Source: Phycisphaerales bacterium (GTDB lineage Bacteria; Planctomycetota; Phycisphaerae; Phycisphaerales; UBA1924). Taken from it: a stretch of 32,402 nt of DNA. Below the pieces are notes generated by a model. The model was not told the origin of the DNA and searched no databases. It saw nothing but the letters and a program-made list of their open reading frames with translations. Each line of letters begins with the position of its first letter. The stretch's first letter is position 1. The position numbers and the translations under genes are program-made. The stretch lies in contig JAESRA010000186.1 in NCBI GenBank assembly GCA_016764895.1, positions 1 to 32,402 of the forward strand, in the 5' to 3' direction. Below are positions 17,501 to 27,331 of the stretch, piece by piece.

Positions 17501-20219
17501 AGAGCGATGACATTTCGGTCAGGAATGGCATGGGTTCGATGCCGAAGATATCAACCACCTTGCGGTGTTCTTGGTCTCCGGTGAACCCATTGTTTGGAAT
17601 GGTGTTGCCCGGGTTGAACACATTGCCGGTTGCCCGGCCGGCGTAATGGGTGTACTCTGTGGAGTTGCGTGTTTCTGGGTCATAGTCCTCCAAAAAATCG
17701 TCTGCTACGGACAAATCCATTATCAGAGTCACGGCGGTGGGCGTTTGATTGTCGTCGTACAAATCTTTCATATTGACAGCGGTATGGGCTGCGATCCGCA
17801 AGGCTAATTCGGGGCCTCGGTGGCCATAGAAGAGGGTGGCGGTTTCTTTGTCACGCGCATCGGTTGGGTCTAAGGCAAAATGATTGTCGATCGGGCTGGC
17901 GAGTTTATTGAAGCTGAGCTCGCCGGCCAGAGCGTTGGTGTAAAGATTGAAGAGCTGCGAGGGGCTTGAAAGCACACTCTGAAGAGTTGGCGCATTTTGA
18001 CCGACAAGGCTTGGGGAGTTCGGGTTTGCGATTGCTCCGGATTTGAGGTGGGTGGCGCCGCTGATGGTGGTCATCAGGCGGCGGGGTGAGGTGGCGAAGA
18101 AGGCCATGGATTCTTTGGCGATGCCGCCGCTGATTTCGCGTTTGTCGCGTGGGTCTGCGATCATGTAGCTGTTGACATAGCCGCGTTCGTCGATGTATCC
18201 GTGCTGCTTTCTATCGAGATCGAGCGGGCGGTTGGAGAGTAGAGGCGTGAATGCACGCTGGTTCTGCTCATAGATCGAGGGCATGCGGCCCATTGCGGCT
18301 TTTTCGAGGCGTGTGTTTGCGGAGGGATCGTTGAGTCCCCAGAATGTGAGGAGTTCGATGAGGTCGTCGTTGTCGTAGAGTGCGTTGGGTTCGATGTCGA
18401 GGCCGGCGATTGATGTGTTGTTCGGATTGAGGGCGCCGTACTCTTCATAGAGTTCCTTGCGATCCTGGGCCAGTTCGGTGCCTTTGAACTCTTGTGTGAG
18501 GCGATAGTTTAAATCATTGGCGTTGAAATCTGTATTCGGCGGGTTGAAGACTTCATCAAAGTCGCCTGTGTTTGGTGCGGCGATTGGGTCGCCGATGCGG
18601 GCTTGTGATTCTGGTGGCCATGCGTAGTAGCGGTCGTCGAGGGTGTTAATATTAACCATGCCTCGCTTGATGGAGTCGTAGGCGTATCGACCGATGCTGA
18701 GGGATGTGGAGTGCGGGTAGACCTGGATGTCTGTTGGATCGTCCGTATTGATCATGCTGCGGTAGTAGAAATAGTCGTCGTCTCTGATCTGCTCCGGGAA
18801 ACTCCCTGCGCGGTTGAGGCGGGCACCACGCGGGCGATGGTACTGTGAAGGCGAAACGCTTGATTTTGCGAATGGGGAAGAGATTGCGTAGTTTTCTGCT
18901 GCGTCTTGCATGGTGAGCAAGCGGCGGAGGTCGACTTCGCCCGGCGTTGCGCCCAGGGGGGCGCCTTCGTCAGGTTCTGGGATAGCGAGTTGATCTGTTG
19001 CGGTGTTGATATTGACAATTGAGGACAAATCCATGATGCGGACTGCGGCAAAGATACGACTCTTGCCCGAATCATACAGACGCTCGACATCGGTGCGGGG
19101 GTTTGATGAAGCGGATTGGGTGTCTTGGGCGGATGTGAGTTCGAACCAGCGGGAGTCGGTCATGCCGTCGCCGTCGGCGTCGGCCCATTGGTAGTTGATG
19201 TAATCTGGGTCGGCCCAGGTTGAGATCTGGTCGTGGCGGTTGACCGTCAGGAAGGGTTGGTTGATTGGGAGGAACGCGAAGCGTTGGTACATGGTCCAGA
19301 CGGCGGGGGTGTTTGGAATATCGAGACCGGTGACACTAACTGGCTCGTTGCGTCCGGGGAGCCAGACAGCGCCGCTTTCTACGGGGTCAAAGGCTTTGAT
19401 TCTTGAGCTGGCGATGCCGGGTTGTTCTTGATTCCAGAGTGAGAGGTACTCGCTCATGCGGCGGATCTGGCGGCCGTCGGGGAGATCGACTACGCCGATG
19501 CCTGGCTCAGAATCAAAGCCGCCGAGGCGGGTGTCGTCAAAGCCATTGTTTCGGTTCGATTCAAGAACATTTGGCCGGAGATTAAAGAGGTTGACGAACC
19601 GGCCATCGGGTGCGAGGTTTGAGATTTGGAGCCAGTCGCGATTGTCAAGGAAGCCTGATGAGTAGGCGCCGCCGATGAACTGTTGCAGGGTTGCGGGATC
19701 GCTGTAGACGGTGGTGATGAGAGAGCCGAAGGGCCTTAAATCGTTGCCACTGGATGGTTGTCCTGGGTCACCGAGATAGGTTGGGGTTGTTGAGGCGAGC
19801 CAGGGGTCTGAGGCGACGCGGTGGTCGGTTAAGGCGATGTTTCCAGGAAGCCAGTGGCGGCCGGAGGGGTTGAATCGTTCCCATAAGTTGTCTGACTCTG
19901 AGAGCATGGTCCAGTCGGTGTATTGGGCGTCTGTGAGTTCTGGGATGACGAAGACGGCGGTGCCGCCGTCTATGTGCTGGGTGAAGAAGTCGAGGCGGTC
20001 ATCGCGGAGGACTTCGAGGACATGGTTTGCGACGGTGTCGGCGTTGGCGTTGAGTTCATTGCGGTTGGAGATCGAATCGGCCACGCGTTGATCGCTCTGG
20101 CCGATGGAGATGTAGATGGCTGCAAAGACTGCGATGAGCGCGAGTGTTCCCACGACGATGAGGATTGCTGAACCTCGGCGTGAAGGTGAGCGGGTTGAAT
20201 AGTATTTGTGTGTCATCAT
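14553..20219 (-). CDS. Giant GspK-like general secretion/minor pseudopilin protein
   Basis: 1888 aa; N-terminus RRGSAILIVVGTLALIAVFAAIYISIG is GspK-like; SSIVNINTATDQL, GMVNINTLDDRY and YGLININTAPVEVLRLLPGL are GspK-like NINT(A) motifs. Confidence 0.8.
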   Translation of the reverse strand: MMTHKYYSTRSPSRRGSAILIVVGTLALIAVFAAIYISIGQSDQRVADSISNRNELNANADTVANHVLEVLRDDRLDFFTQHIDGGTAVFVIPELTDAQYTDWTMLSESDNLWERFNPSGRHWLPGNIALTDHRVASDPWLASTTPTYLGDPGQPSSGNDLRPFGSLITTVYSDPATLQQFIGGAYSSGFLDNRDWLQISNLAPDGRFVNLFNLRPNVLESNRNNGFDDTRLGGFDSEPGIGVVDLPDGRQIRRMSEYLSLWNQEQPGIASSRIKAFDPVESGAVWLPGRNEPVSVTGLDIPNTPAVWTMYQRFAFLPINQPFLTVNRHDQISTWADPDYINYQWADADGDGMTDSRWFELTSAQDTQSASSNPRTDVERLYDSGKSRIFAAVRIMDLSSIVNINTATDQLAIPEPDEGAPLGATPGEVDLRRLLTMQDAAENYAISSPFAKSSVSPSQYHRPRGARLNRAGSFPEQIRDDDYFYYRSMINTDDPTDIQVYPHSTSLSIGRYAYDSIKRGMVNINTLDDRYYAWPPESQARIGDPIAAPNTGDFDEVFNPPNTDFNANDLNYRLTQEFKGTELAQDRKELYEEYGALNPNNTSIAGLDIEPNALYDNDDLIELLTFWGLNDPSANTRLEKAAMGRMPSIYEQNQRAFTPLLSNRPLDLDRKQHGYIDERGYVNSYMIADPRDKREISGGIAKESMAFFATSPRRLMTTISGATHLKSGAIANPNSPSLVGQNAPTLQSVLSSPSQLFNLYTNALAGELSFNKLASPIDNHFALDPTDARDKETATLFYGHRGPELALRIAAHTAVNMKDLYDDNQTPTAVTLIMDLSVADDFLEDYDPETRNSTEYTHYAGRATGNVFNPGNTIPNNGFTGDQEHRKVVDIFGIEPMPFLTEMSSLYVYADSSNEQGAADGSGGDDASPIAPRRRNGIVQFPNPLVEVTINGDVTEINTDLKIQLIAFQLTNPWNEDIQIGGDSGPMGYLGENINSPSDINLEFNYYIEFGGRFFKLGEFVDYNPLDNRYGDVNDPASPPINGPITSDHDEYQYQSVTIPANSSRVFYAIADGRYDTEDSSTGLDADWQNELGNPTAYTDIATNDLDGDGLADGLDGQGWTGPAQEWVNRQLGTRGGLPPVHIHQFDPTTGLLVEEDGFHNLMVSPDDPLYEDNTTSGRTHDHSEARLWLKIKGSLEESIELSPPPGAERDNLIQNDMLVDRLKVPTGETFNRPLPDGNQAIQGSFGYNTAVFPMADENTIGARNDNFGLSIARWATVRRLDNPDNESSQKYRSGQIGAWMLSSRSAPDEFTIFSHDPIDAGNDGDLDIADFLDDSLAALSAPTFLSSAKIDYEVDRTFRGFWEEVFVNSRKVLVQTIVRKPANKWKIIDSNEPTPFGINFDIRYPTKYLPANSVGDILHALDSDLVPELLPNANRFNGTPRLADLLLAWGIGPTHTPDPDRRPIDISFDDTNIQGQDEGLRWMTLPEAIALGIGYETVDAHIASESQAESVWYQAMSANGEVFDNGHLALDNYVAYYNVDTSELSPDFDTLTDIRRGTGVPMALGVLDQARPLAPKNTSADPLTTPTYGLININTAPVEVLRLLPGLTPSRTNYYADNTAPGTDEWWANDFPDLDLPNLSKPFDPASPELRTPDVASLIVAYRDRLKAMPRLSSYIPNAPGINILIESNPIRYSSLPITEETQLGNMLQEQTASELSQTDDHRDRATIAGVNGLRPTPGFGSVGEILMATIDSGALGEGGASLPSFYSQLDIQQYGSDTLNLDGISDTEIAIDPQLFGGTKNGSTVDDYAERLAMANGILNTISVRSDYYAVWFVIHAYQESDVTNLLPEDPLIPSIAKRYLMVVDRTNVVDPGDTPKILFLREVPM

Positions 20220-20335
20220 GACTTACTCCATGCCTGCAATTGATATGCGGGCGTTGCACCTTGATAGGGGATGTCGGCGTGTCATTGCTGCGTGGTGCCC
20301 GCAGAGTCCCAGTGCCGGTGTGTTGTCTGAGACGG

Positions 20336-22168
20336 TCAGTTGTTTGACGCGTCTGGGATATCGAAGATCATTTGGAATGTTCTTTCGAGGGTTAAATCGT
20401 TTGTATCTGCGATGGAGAGGGTAATGCGGATGAACTTTGGCCAAGGCCATTGCGTGCCGTTGATGTCTGGGTATCCGAAGGTGGCGATCTCTGATAGTGG
20501 CGGCGGCCCGAATCCGGGGATGGTTGCGGGGTGTCCGACAATGAGTTGTGGGTCTGGGCCTCTGTCGTAGTCTGGGATCGAAGGGACGGCGGGGCGTTTG
20601 CTGTAGAAGTTGGCGACGCGTTGGTCTTGACCGGGAACGAGTCCGGGATTGACGGGTTCAATCAAGCCGTTTTTGTTTGAGTCGATCCAGCGATCCATGC
20701 CGTACCAGAGCATTTTTTTGTATCGAGGGCTGGATGGATCTGTGATCGAAGCGTCGATGAATCCGAATGACCATTCGACGACGAACTCGGTGCATTGGGG
20801 GATGAAGACGGATGAGCCGAGCATTTCTTGGTCGGCTTCTGCGTAGATCCGCTTGCGTTGATTTTCGGGGGCAGTCGGGGCCCCGAAGGCATCGTCGTCG
20901 TAGAGGAGGCGGGTGGGGATATCTTCGTAGCGAACGCGTGAGAGTTGGATCGGCTCGGCTGGGGAGACTGGGTTGAGATCCCAGAGGGAGGGGAGAGCGT
21001 CGATCATCCATTTTCGGACATTTGTGAAGTGAGGCGATGAGCCACCATTGACCGGGAGATTCAGAGTAATTGCATCCGATGGACTTGGCACAGTATTTGG
21101 ATCCCAGAAATCCAAGGCGAACTCGTCGTATGACTCGTCCATCTCCAATGGGTTTTGGTTGAGATTTCCGCGATCCCAGTAGGTGATTGGGCTGTAAGAG
21201 GATGAGAGGCCGTAGAGGGTTGTGCGGATGCTGGCGAGGTCGTCGGTGACGATGTCGAGCAGGCCGGAGGCGCGGAGGACCGGGCTGGTATATCCGAAGG
21301 GTACCGGGCCGGCGGCGGGTTGGTATTCTTTGTACCACTTGGGGAGATCATAATTTGCGGCTACTGGAGGGGCTCCAGCGAAGCCGGTTTGGGAGAGGGA
21401 GTTGAAGATTGATCGTCCTGCTGGTTGGAGTGCGATTTGTCGCTGTGAATCTTCAAGCCACTGGCGATCTGTTCCGATGCGAGTGACGCCGTAGACATCG
21501 TCGGGGAGTGCTTGTCCTGCGGATTGGGGTTGTGCTAGGAGCGTGATATGGCGCAGGAGCGACCAATCGCGGGCGTACTGGTTTGGATTCAGCACGGCTG
21601 TGGGTGCGGTTCCGAGAAGAGCGTTGGCATCGATGTTGGTGTCGGTGGTTTGTGGATTGAAGAAGAGGTTGTTGAGATTGTCCGGTCTTGGATCATTGAG
21701 GTCTGGGACTCGTTTTTGGCCGTGGCCGTAGTAGATGGCGGCTTCTGATGATCTGGCGACCATTGCTGTTGATACGGCGCGTCTGGAAGATTCGTACTGG
21801 CCTCTGCTGAAGAACATGATTTCGTCGACGCGGCGTGGTCGGCCTTTGTTGTTGTGACCGGTTGCATCTCCGGGTGAGAGTTGAACATCACGAGCGAAGT
21901 TGGTACCCACAGCGTGCTGATGCGCGATGACCAAGAACCCGTCGCGGGTCATGTTTTCGAAGTCCTGCCGCATGATGCGTTCGAGTTGGGCGGCGATGCG
22001 ATTGATTTCCGAGACTCGTTTGCCCGTATTGACTGTTTCGGAGATTGAAGTGAAGATTGTGGAAACACCGACTGCGATAATGACAAGGATACCGATGGTG
22101 ACGAGCACCTCGATGATGGTAAATCCTTGGGCAGGACGGACTCGATGATGAGGGTGACTCATGCTCAT
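20336..22168 (-). CDS. GspJ/PilW-like prepilin-type N-terminal methylation protein
   Basis: MSMSHPHHRVRPAQGFTIIEVLVTIGILVIIAVGVSTIFTSI; start overlaps the upstream stop (ATGA at 22165-22168). Confidence 0.82.
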   Translation of the reverse strand: MSMSHPHHRVRPAQGFTIIEVLVTIGILVIIAVGVSTIFTSISETVNTGKRVSEINRIAAQLERIMRQDFENMTRDGFLVIAHQHAVGTNFARDVQLSPGDATGHNNKGRPRRVDEIMFFSRGQYESSRRAVSTAMVARSSEAAIYYGHGQKRVPDLNDPRPDNLNNLFFNPQTTDTNIDANALLGTAPTAVLNPNQYARDWSLLRHITLLAQPQSAGQALPDDVYGVTRIGTDRQWLEDSQRQIALQPAGRSIFNSLSQTGFAGAPPVAANYDLPKWYKEYQPAAGPVPFGYTSPVLRASGLLDIVTDDLASIRTTLYGLSSSYSPITYWDRGNLNQNPLEMDESYDEFALDFWDPNTVPSPSDAITLNLPVNGGSSPHFTNVRKWMIDALPSLWDLNPVSPAEPIQLSRVRYEDIPTRLLYDDDAFGAPTAPENQRKRIYAEADQEMLGSSVFIPQCTEFVVEWSFGFIDASITDPSSPRYKKMLWYGMDRWIDSNKNGLIEPVNPGLVPGQDQRVANFYSKRPAVPSIPDYDRGPDPQLIVGHPATIPGFGPPPLSEIATFGYPDINGTQWPWPKFIRITLSIADTNDLTLERTFQMIFDIPDASNN

Positions 22169-23328
22169 GGTGAGTTCTCCTCGAGTGTGACTACACGGAT
22201 GGCTAGGGGAGTGCGTGGGGTGAAGACTATTTGGCGGACCCATGAGGTGCGGGCCGCGATCTTTGCTTGTTCATCGGCAAGGTTTTCGGGATCGTTGTTG
22301 TCTGCGTTATATGAAACTGAGTCATTTGCCGCATGGCTTGGTTTGAATGGTGGGTCAATCCGGACAATTCTTGTGTCGGGGATTACAGAGTCCGGGCCGG
22401 TCGCTGGGCCGAGTACGGTGCGGACGGTGCCGGTGTTGTCGAGAAGTTTTTGACCGGGCTTGGTGGCGAAGGAGATGGAGGTGTCGAACATGGGATTGTT
22501 GGCGTCCTCGAAGATCAGCCAGTCGAGGTGGTCACTGACGACCTGGACTTGGAGTGCTTGGGGAGCGGCGTAGACAATGTTGTCGCCAAAGTCGGCTTCG
22601 TGGTCTACCACTGGTTTTCCGGTCAATCTATCGAGAGCGACTGGGAGTGCCGGGGCATCACCTGCGGTGCCTGCGGTTCGGACGAGGACATCGCTGAGTG
22701 TTGCGTTGATGGGGACTCTGATGCGTTGGTCGATCAGGCGGATGAAGATGCCGAGTTGGGGGCGGTTGCTGCCTGGGGTTCTGCGGGCGACGAGGTCCCA
22801 GACATATTTGGGATCTTTGCCGGAGTATGGCTGCGGGATCAGGCGATCGGCGACGGATAACGCCTTGCTGAGATCGACGGAGGTGCTTGGGCGGGTGTCG
22901 AGGTCATCAAGGTTTGGATACCAGTAGCCATCTTGAGAGCCATTGAATGAAGGGTCGCCGTTATCGTTGACAAAGCCGGGTCGTTGCTGATAGCCGTTAT
23001 ATGGCTCCAGTGGTCCAACAATCCACTCGTATGTGATGGCACCAGTACTGTCTTTGCCAAAGTGCTCCGCAGGACTCCCCAGTGTTGTGTCAAACCAATC
23101 TGAGAAATCGATGATCTCTGGGGACGAGGTGACGATGGCTTCGGCCATGCTGGCGACGCTTTCGCCCTCGACAACCGTCACTGCGTTTCGCTGCTGGACG
23201 ATGACTGCGGGAAAGACCGCGCCGAGCCCGAGTAATCCGAGCGCGAGGATCAGCATCGCGATGAGGACTTCGATGAGCGTAAATCCAGAGACGCTGCTTT
23301 GGGGCCTGGTTGATTCAACGGTATTCAT
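22165..23328 (-). CDS. GspI/PilV-like prepilin-type protein
   Basis: MNTVESTRPQSSVSGFTLIEVLIAMLILALGLLGLGAVFPAVIVQQRNA; ATGA overlap at 23325-23328. Confidence 0.82.
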   Translation of the reverse strand: MNTVESTRPQSSVSGFTLIEVLIAMLILALGLLGLGAVFPAVIVQQRNAVTVVEGESVASMAEAIVTSSPEIIDFSDWFDTTLGSPAEHFGKDSTGAITYEWIVGPLEPYNGYQQRPGFVNDNGDPSFNGSQDGYWYPNLDDLDTRPSTSVDLSKALSVADRLIPQPYSGKDPKYVWDLVARRTPGSNRPQLGIFIRLIDQRIRVPINATLSDVLVRTAGTAGDAPALPVALDRLTGKPVVDHEADFGDNIVYAAPQALQVQVVSDHLDWLIFEDANNPMFDTSISFATKPGQKLLDNTGTVRTVLGPATGPDSVIPDTRIVRIDPPFKPSHAANDSVSYNADNNDPENLADEQAKIAARTSWVRQIVFTPRTPLAIRVVTLEENSP

Positions 23329-24665
23329 CGCATCACCTCTTGGAGTTTGCCTGAGTAGGGCTGGATGAGATAGAGGCGAGAGAGTGGTTCGTCGAACCCG
23401 ACGGCAAGGTCTGGGTCTTCGGTATCTGTAAATCTGATCACACCATCTGGCCAAGGGCGGCCGTTAACCTCCGGGCCTCCGGTATCGCCTTGAATCCAAC
23501 GGTTTATTGCGATGCGGAGATTGTCTACGCTGGGCGGATTTGTTGGCCAGAGTTCGTCGATGTCGAATTCGATTTCGGATTCGGAATCGTCTTGGTCGTA
23601 GTCTTTGTAGAGTGTGCCGGTGATTTTGTTGAGTTCTCTTGCGCCGAGATCGCGTGCCATTTCTTGTTCGTTGTAGAGTGCGATGCGGGTGACTGCTTTG
23701 ACCAGGACTGTGTCGTGGGAGATGTTTCCTATCCAGAGTGATCTGGTGAACTGGTCGCCGTTGGTCCATTGCGTTCCGTTGGAATCTGTATCGGCTGCCA
23801 AGAGCATCCGAACCCCCCACCGCCGAGTGCTTTCTGAAAGGTCTACGCGTTTCCAACGATCCTCTATATCTGGACGATCTCCGAATGGGCGTTCTCTGCT
23901 CACGCGTGGGTTGATGAAGAGGGCGGGGGTTGTGGATCTGCTCAGTTCGCCGGTTCGCCCATCGAAGCGGATCATAAAGGATTGCCTTGGGGAGCGGAAC
24001 TGCGACTGCATTGATCCCAGGCTTCCGTTGTCGGTGTTTCCACCGACATGCTGGGCATCTTTGGCGAATAGGTTGGTTTCTGGGAAGACCCAGTGTCCTT
24101 CGTCTTTGATAGGGCTGTTGATGTCTGAGCCGCCGTACATTGGGGAGTTGTACCAGATGGCAATCGATCGATCTGCGTTGATGTCGGCGGGGACGAATTT
24201 GTCGATCATGCTTCCGATGGGTGCGTAGCCTCGCACAAACCAGGACTTTGGAAGTTGGATTGAGGTGCCTGTATCAAGCGGGCTGAATACCTCGATCACG
24301 ACATAATCATAATCAAACGATTGAGAACCGATGTCACCCGGAGGGGAGAGGTAAGGCTCGCGGTAGGAGCCGATTTTGACTGCGGGGACCATGGTGAGGC
24401 GGCCGTTGTCATCGACGAGGAAGACGATTGCCCCGTCTTCTCCTTCTTTGCCTTCAAGAGCGAGGTCTTGGGCAGCTTGCACAGCGGCCTGGACTGAGTT
24501 GACCGCGAGGGAACGCTCTGACGAATCGATGAGTGATTGGAATGCAGGAACTGCGATCGTCAGCAGGATCAGCCCGATCACGATCACGACGAGAACTTCA
24601 ACAAGAGTGAACGCAGCGCGCCGAATGCTCATTGAGCCGACCTGGGTTGTGTGCTGGGTGTTCAT
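23325..24665 (-). CDS. GspH-like prepilin-type protein
   Basis: RRAAFTLVEVLVVIVIGLILLTIAVPAFQSLIDSSERSLAVNSVQAAVQAAQDLAL. Confidence 0.8.
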   Translation of the reverse strand: MNTQHTTQVGSMSIRRAAFTLVEVLVVIVIGLILLTIAVPAFQSLIDSSERSLAVNSVQAAVQAAQDLALEGKEGEDGAIVFLVDDNGRLTMVPAVKIGSYREPYLSPPGDIGSQSFDYDYVVIEVFSPLDTGTSIQLPKSWFVRGYAPIGSMIDKFVPADINADRSIAIWYNSPMYGGSDINSPIKDEGHWVFPETNLFAKDAQHVGGNTDNGSLGSMQSQFRSPRQSFMIRFDGRTGELSRSTTPALFINPRVSRERPFGDRPDIEDRWKRVDLSESTRRWGVRMLLAADTDSNGTQWTNGDQFTRSLWIGNISHDTVLVKAVTRIALYNEQEMARDLGARELNKITGTLYKDYDQDDSESEIEFDIDELWPTNPPSVDNLRIAINRWIQGDTGGPEVNGRPWPDGVIRFTDTEDPDLAVGFDEPLSRLYLIQPYSGKLQEVMR

Positions 24666-24710
24666 TGTGGCGTGTTCTCGTGTGCTTTCCTGAATAACTG
24701 GTTGCTGGGT

Positions 24711-25910
24711 TTATTTACCAAGGGCGATAACATTGTCGTCCATTGCCTTTTGCCGGAGCCTTGCAATCTCTGTTTCATCACCTGCGGGATCACTCCGGCT
24801 TAACTGGCTTACAAGATACTCAACTGGCTCAGTGCCAAAGAGCCCATCGGCGCCGGCGCCGACGATTGCAAACCGAGCATTGCGGAGTTCAAGATTGCCG
24901 TTGGTCAGGTCGTATTCTTTGGCGTTTGCGTCGTTGTTTTTGAGTTCAACGAGTACCAGCGGATCGAGCAGGATTGGCGGTATATTAAGGTCAAGCGTGG
25001 ATTCAATGACTAAGCGACGCCCCTCGTCGTAACGACCTGGCTCCCAGCGGTAATAGCGGTAGGCGGTGCCAAAGTTATCAATCAGAGCGACCAGGCGGTC
25101 CTGGTCCTCGTCGGCATAGAGGTCGTAGACCATGTCTGGGCTGAGTGCATCAAGATCGACTGCCCCCGGGTTATGTTCAGCAACTTCTATGGGACGGGCG
25201 TAACCGGTCCGGACATCGATTCCGTCTCGGTTGGTATCGATGGTTGGTTGATAGCGTTCCCGCGTGCTTCCGACCGGGTATCCGACATTGGCGAACCCGC
25301 CGTTTGAAAGCGGGCGGCTCATGCCTTGGCCTGCGATTCCATCGACTGAGCGTGGTAGAACTCCGGCCAGGTAATACGCAAGGGCATAACGAGAATAGCG
25401 GCGGTCGTCCCATGCGGATTCGATATCCCATACACCACCGCCCACGCTATCGACTTCGTCATTGGCGCCGCCATCTCGACGACGGAAGAAGTTGAAGTCG
25501 GTCCCTTCGGACCAGACGATGAGCGTGCTGTACTCATAGGTCTCGGAATGACGCTGGGTGGGGCCATCGGGGTATGGTGAGCCGTCTGGTTGAACTGGAT
25601 TGTAATCGGAATCGCCTGTGCTGATGATCTCGCCATCATGAACCAGCGGCGGAAGGAAACCAAACTGTATCCTGAAATGTTCAACAGAAACGGCTATCGC
25701 TTCTGCCGATCTTTGGCTCGCGGTTTGACGGGCAGAGGTCGAGGCTCGTCCCAGAGCCGATGCTAAGAAGGTGATCATGAGCACGATGATAGCGATCACA
25801 ACCACGAGTTCGAGAAGCGTAAAGGCTCGGCCGTCACTGGCGGGTTTGCCGAGGCGTTTGGGATGTGAAGTGCGTGTGTGCACTGGTTGGAACTCCGTAA
25901 ATGGGAACAT
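24711..25910 (-). CDS. GspG-like prepilin-type protein
   Basis: PASDGRAFTLLELVVVIAIIVLMITFLASALGRASTSARQTASQRSAEAIAVSVEHFRIQFGFLPP. Confidence 0.8.
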   Translation of the reverse strand: MFPFTEFQPVHTRTSHPKRLGKPASDGRAFTLLELVVVIAIIVLMITFLASALGRASTSARQTASQRSAEAIAVSVEHFRIQFGFLPPLVHDGEIISTGDSDYNPVQPDGSPYPDGPTQRHSETYEYSTLIVWSEGTDFNFFRRRDGGANDEVDSVGGGVWDIESAWDDRRYSRYALAYYLAGVLPRSVDGIAGQGMSRPLSNGGFANVGYPVGSTRERYQPTIDTNRDGIDVRTGYARPIEVAEHNPGAVDLDALSPDMVYDLYADEDQDRLVALIDNFGTAYRYYRWEPGRYDEGRRLVIESTLDLNIPPILLDPLVLVELKNNDANAKEYDLTNGNLELRNARFAIVGAGADGLFGTEPVEYLVSQLSRSDPAGDETEIARLRQKAMDDNVIALGK

Positions 25911-25940
25911 TGGTTGGTTTTGTCGTCGCCTACTGATTAC

Positions 25941-25966
25941 TGGCTGCTGGCTGCTGGCTGCTGGCT
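25941..25966. repeat. 7-bp tandem repeat (TGGCTGC)3 plus a partial copy, between gspF/pilC and the gspG-like gene
   Basis: tggctgc tggctgc tggctgc tggct directly read. Confidence 0.85.
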
Positions 25967-27257
25967 ATTGGAGGCTTTCGATCATTTTGACCATGGGCAG
26001 GAACATTGCGACGACGATGGTGCCGACCATGCCGCCCAGGAAGACGACCATGATGGGTTCGAGGAGGGAGACGAGTGATTCGACGGCGACATCGACTTCT
26101 TCGTCGTAGTTGTCGGCGATTTTCATGAGCATCGAGTCCATGTCACCGGTTTCTTCGCCAACATCAATCATGTTGACCACGATGGCATCACAAACTTTGG
26201 ATTCACGGAGCGGGTCGGCAAAGGTTTCGCCTTCTCGGATTGAATCGTGGACTTTTCGGAGTGCTTTTTCGAACACATAGTTGCCCGATGTTTGCCCTGT
26301 AATGGTGACTGCTTCGAGGATGGGTACGCCTGCGCTGATGAGGGTGCCGAGGGTTCTGGTGAAGCGGGCGATGGTGGTTTTACGAACGAGTGTTCCGAAG
26401 ACCGGGGTGCGGAGCATCATCCAATCGAGGACTGCTACGCCGGGCTTGGTTTTGCGGAGAAGTTTGACACCGAAGAAGATGACAAACGGGCCGAAGATAA
26501 TGATTATCCATCCTGGGATTTCTTGGCCCGGTAGCTTCCCGACCACCCAGTTGGATGTACTCATGAGCCAGAGGGTCAGGGCTGGGAGTTCGACTTCAAA
26601 GTCGGTAAAGATTTCGACAAACTGAGGGATAATAAAGACCATAATCCCGGTCAGGATGACCATCGCAATAAGGATGACCACGATTGGATAGACCATCGCG
26701 CCCTTGATTTTTCGTTTGAGGCGCTCGGATTTTTCCATAAACTCAGACAGGCGTTGGAGGATGATGTCAAGAACACCACCGATTTCGCCGGCGTTGACCA
26801 TTTTGACATAGAGGTGATTGAAGGCTTTTGGTTGCTTGGCCATGGATTCTGAGAGTGATGAGCCGCCTTCGACATCTTCGGTCACATTTTGGAGTACATT
26901 TTTGAGTACGCCTGGTTTTTGCTGGCTTTCTAGAATTTGAAGCGAGCGAAGCAGCGGCAAGCCTGCGTCTTGGAGTGTTGAGAGTTGGCGTGTAAAGAGG
27001 GTGAGGTGTTTGGCGCTGACGCCGCCGATGGTAAAGCTGCCGCCTTTTTTCTTCTTCTTTTTGGTGGCTGTTGCGGTGGCGGCCAAGCCACCCTTGGCGC
27101 CGGCTTTGCTTTTCTTTTCTTTCTGAGGCTGTACGGATGTGGGGAAATAGCCCTGAGATTTGATGCGTTGGATCGCATCTTCAGAACTGGCCGCTTCAAC
27201 AGTCCCCTTCTGGGTCTTGCCAGCCGCGTTGAGTGCTTGATATACAAATGTCGCCAT
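25965..27257 (-). CDS. pilC: Type II secretion/type IV pilus inner-membrane platform protein (GspF/PilC)
   Basis: MATFVYQALNAAGKTQKGTVEAASSEDAIQRIKSQGYFPTSV; LTLFTRQLSTLQDAGLPLLRSLQIL; RFTRTLGTLISAGVPILEAV; EPIMVVFLGGMVGTIVVAMFLPMVKMIESLQ. Confidence 0.95.
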   Translation of the reverse strand: MATFVYQALNAAGKTQKGTVEAASSEDAIQRIKSQGYFPTSVQPQKEKKSKAGAKGGLAATATATKKKKKKGGSFTIGGVSAKHLTLFTRQLSTLQDAGLPLLRSLQILESQQKPGVLKNVLQNVTEDVEGGSSLSESMAKQPKAFNHLYVKMVNAGEIGGVLDIILQRLSEFMEKSERLKRKIKGAMVYPIVVILIAMVILTGIMVFIIPQFVEIFTDFEVELPALTLWLMSTSNWVVGKLPGQEIPGWIIIIFGPFVIFFGVKLLRKTKPGVAVLDWMMLRTPVFGTLVRKTTIARFTRTLGTLISAGVPILEAVTITGQTSGNYVFEKALRKVHDSIREGETFADPLRESKVCDAIVVNMIDVGEETGDMDSMLMKIADNYDEEVDVAVESLVSLLEPIMVVFLGGMVGTIVVAMFLPMVKMIESLQ

Positions 27258-27331
27258 GACTTCATCCTTCCGGTGATCCAACTTAGGATCCTGTTGGGAA
27301 CGGTTGGTTCCCGAAGTGCCCCATTGAGAAT

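Noticed and set aside
14553-20219. Plus-strand ORFs inside the giant GspK-like gene and the other pseudopilin genes
   Set aside because: Antisense to long intact frames with recognisable N-termini; no independent domain evidence.
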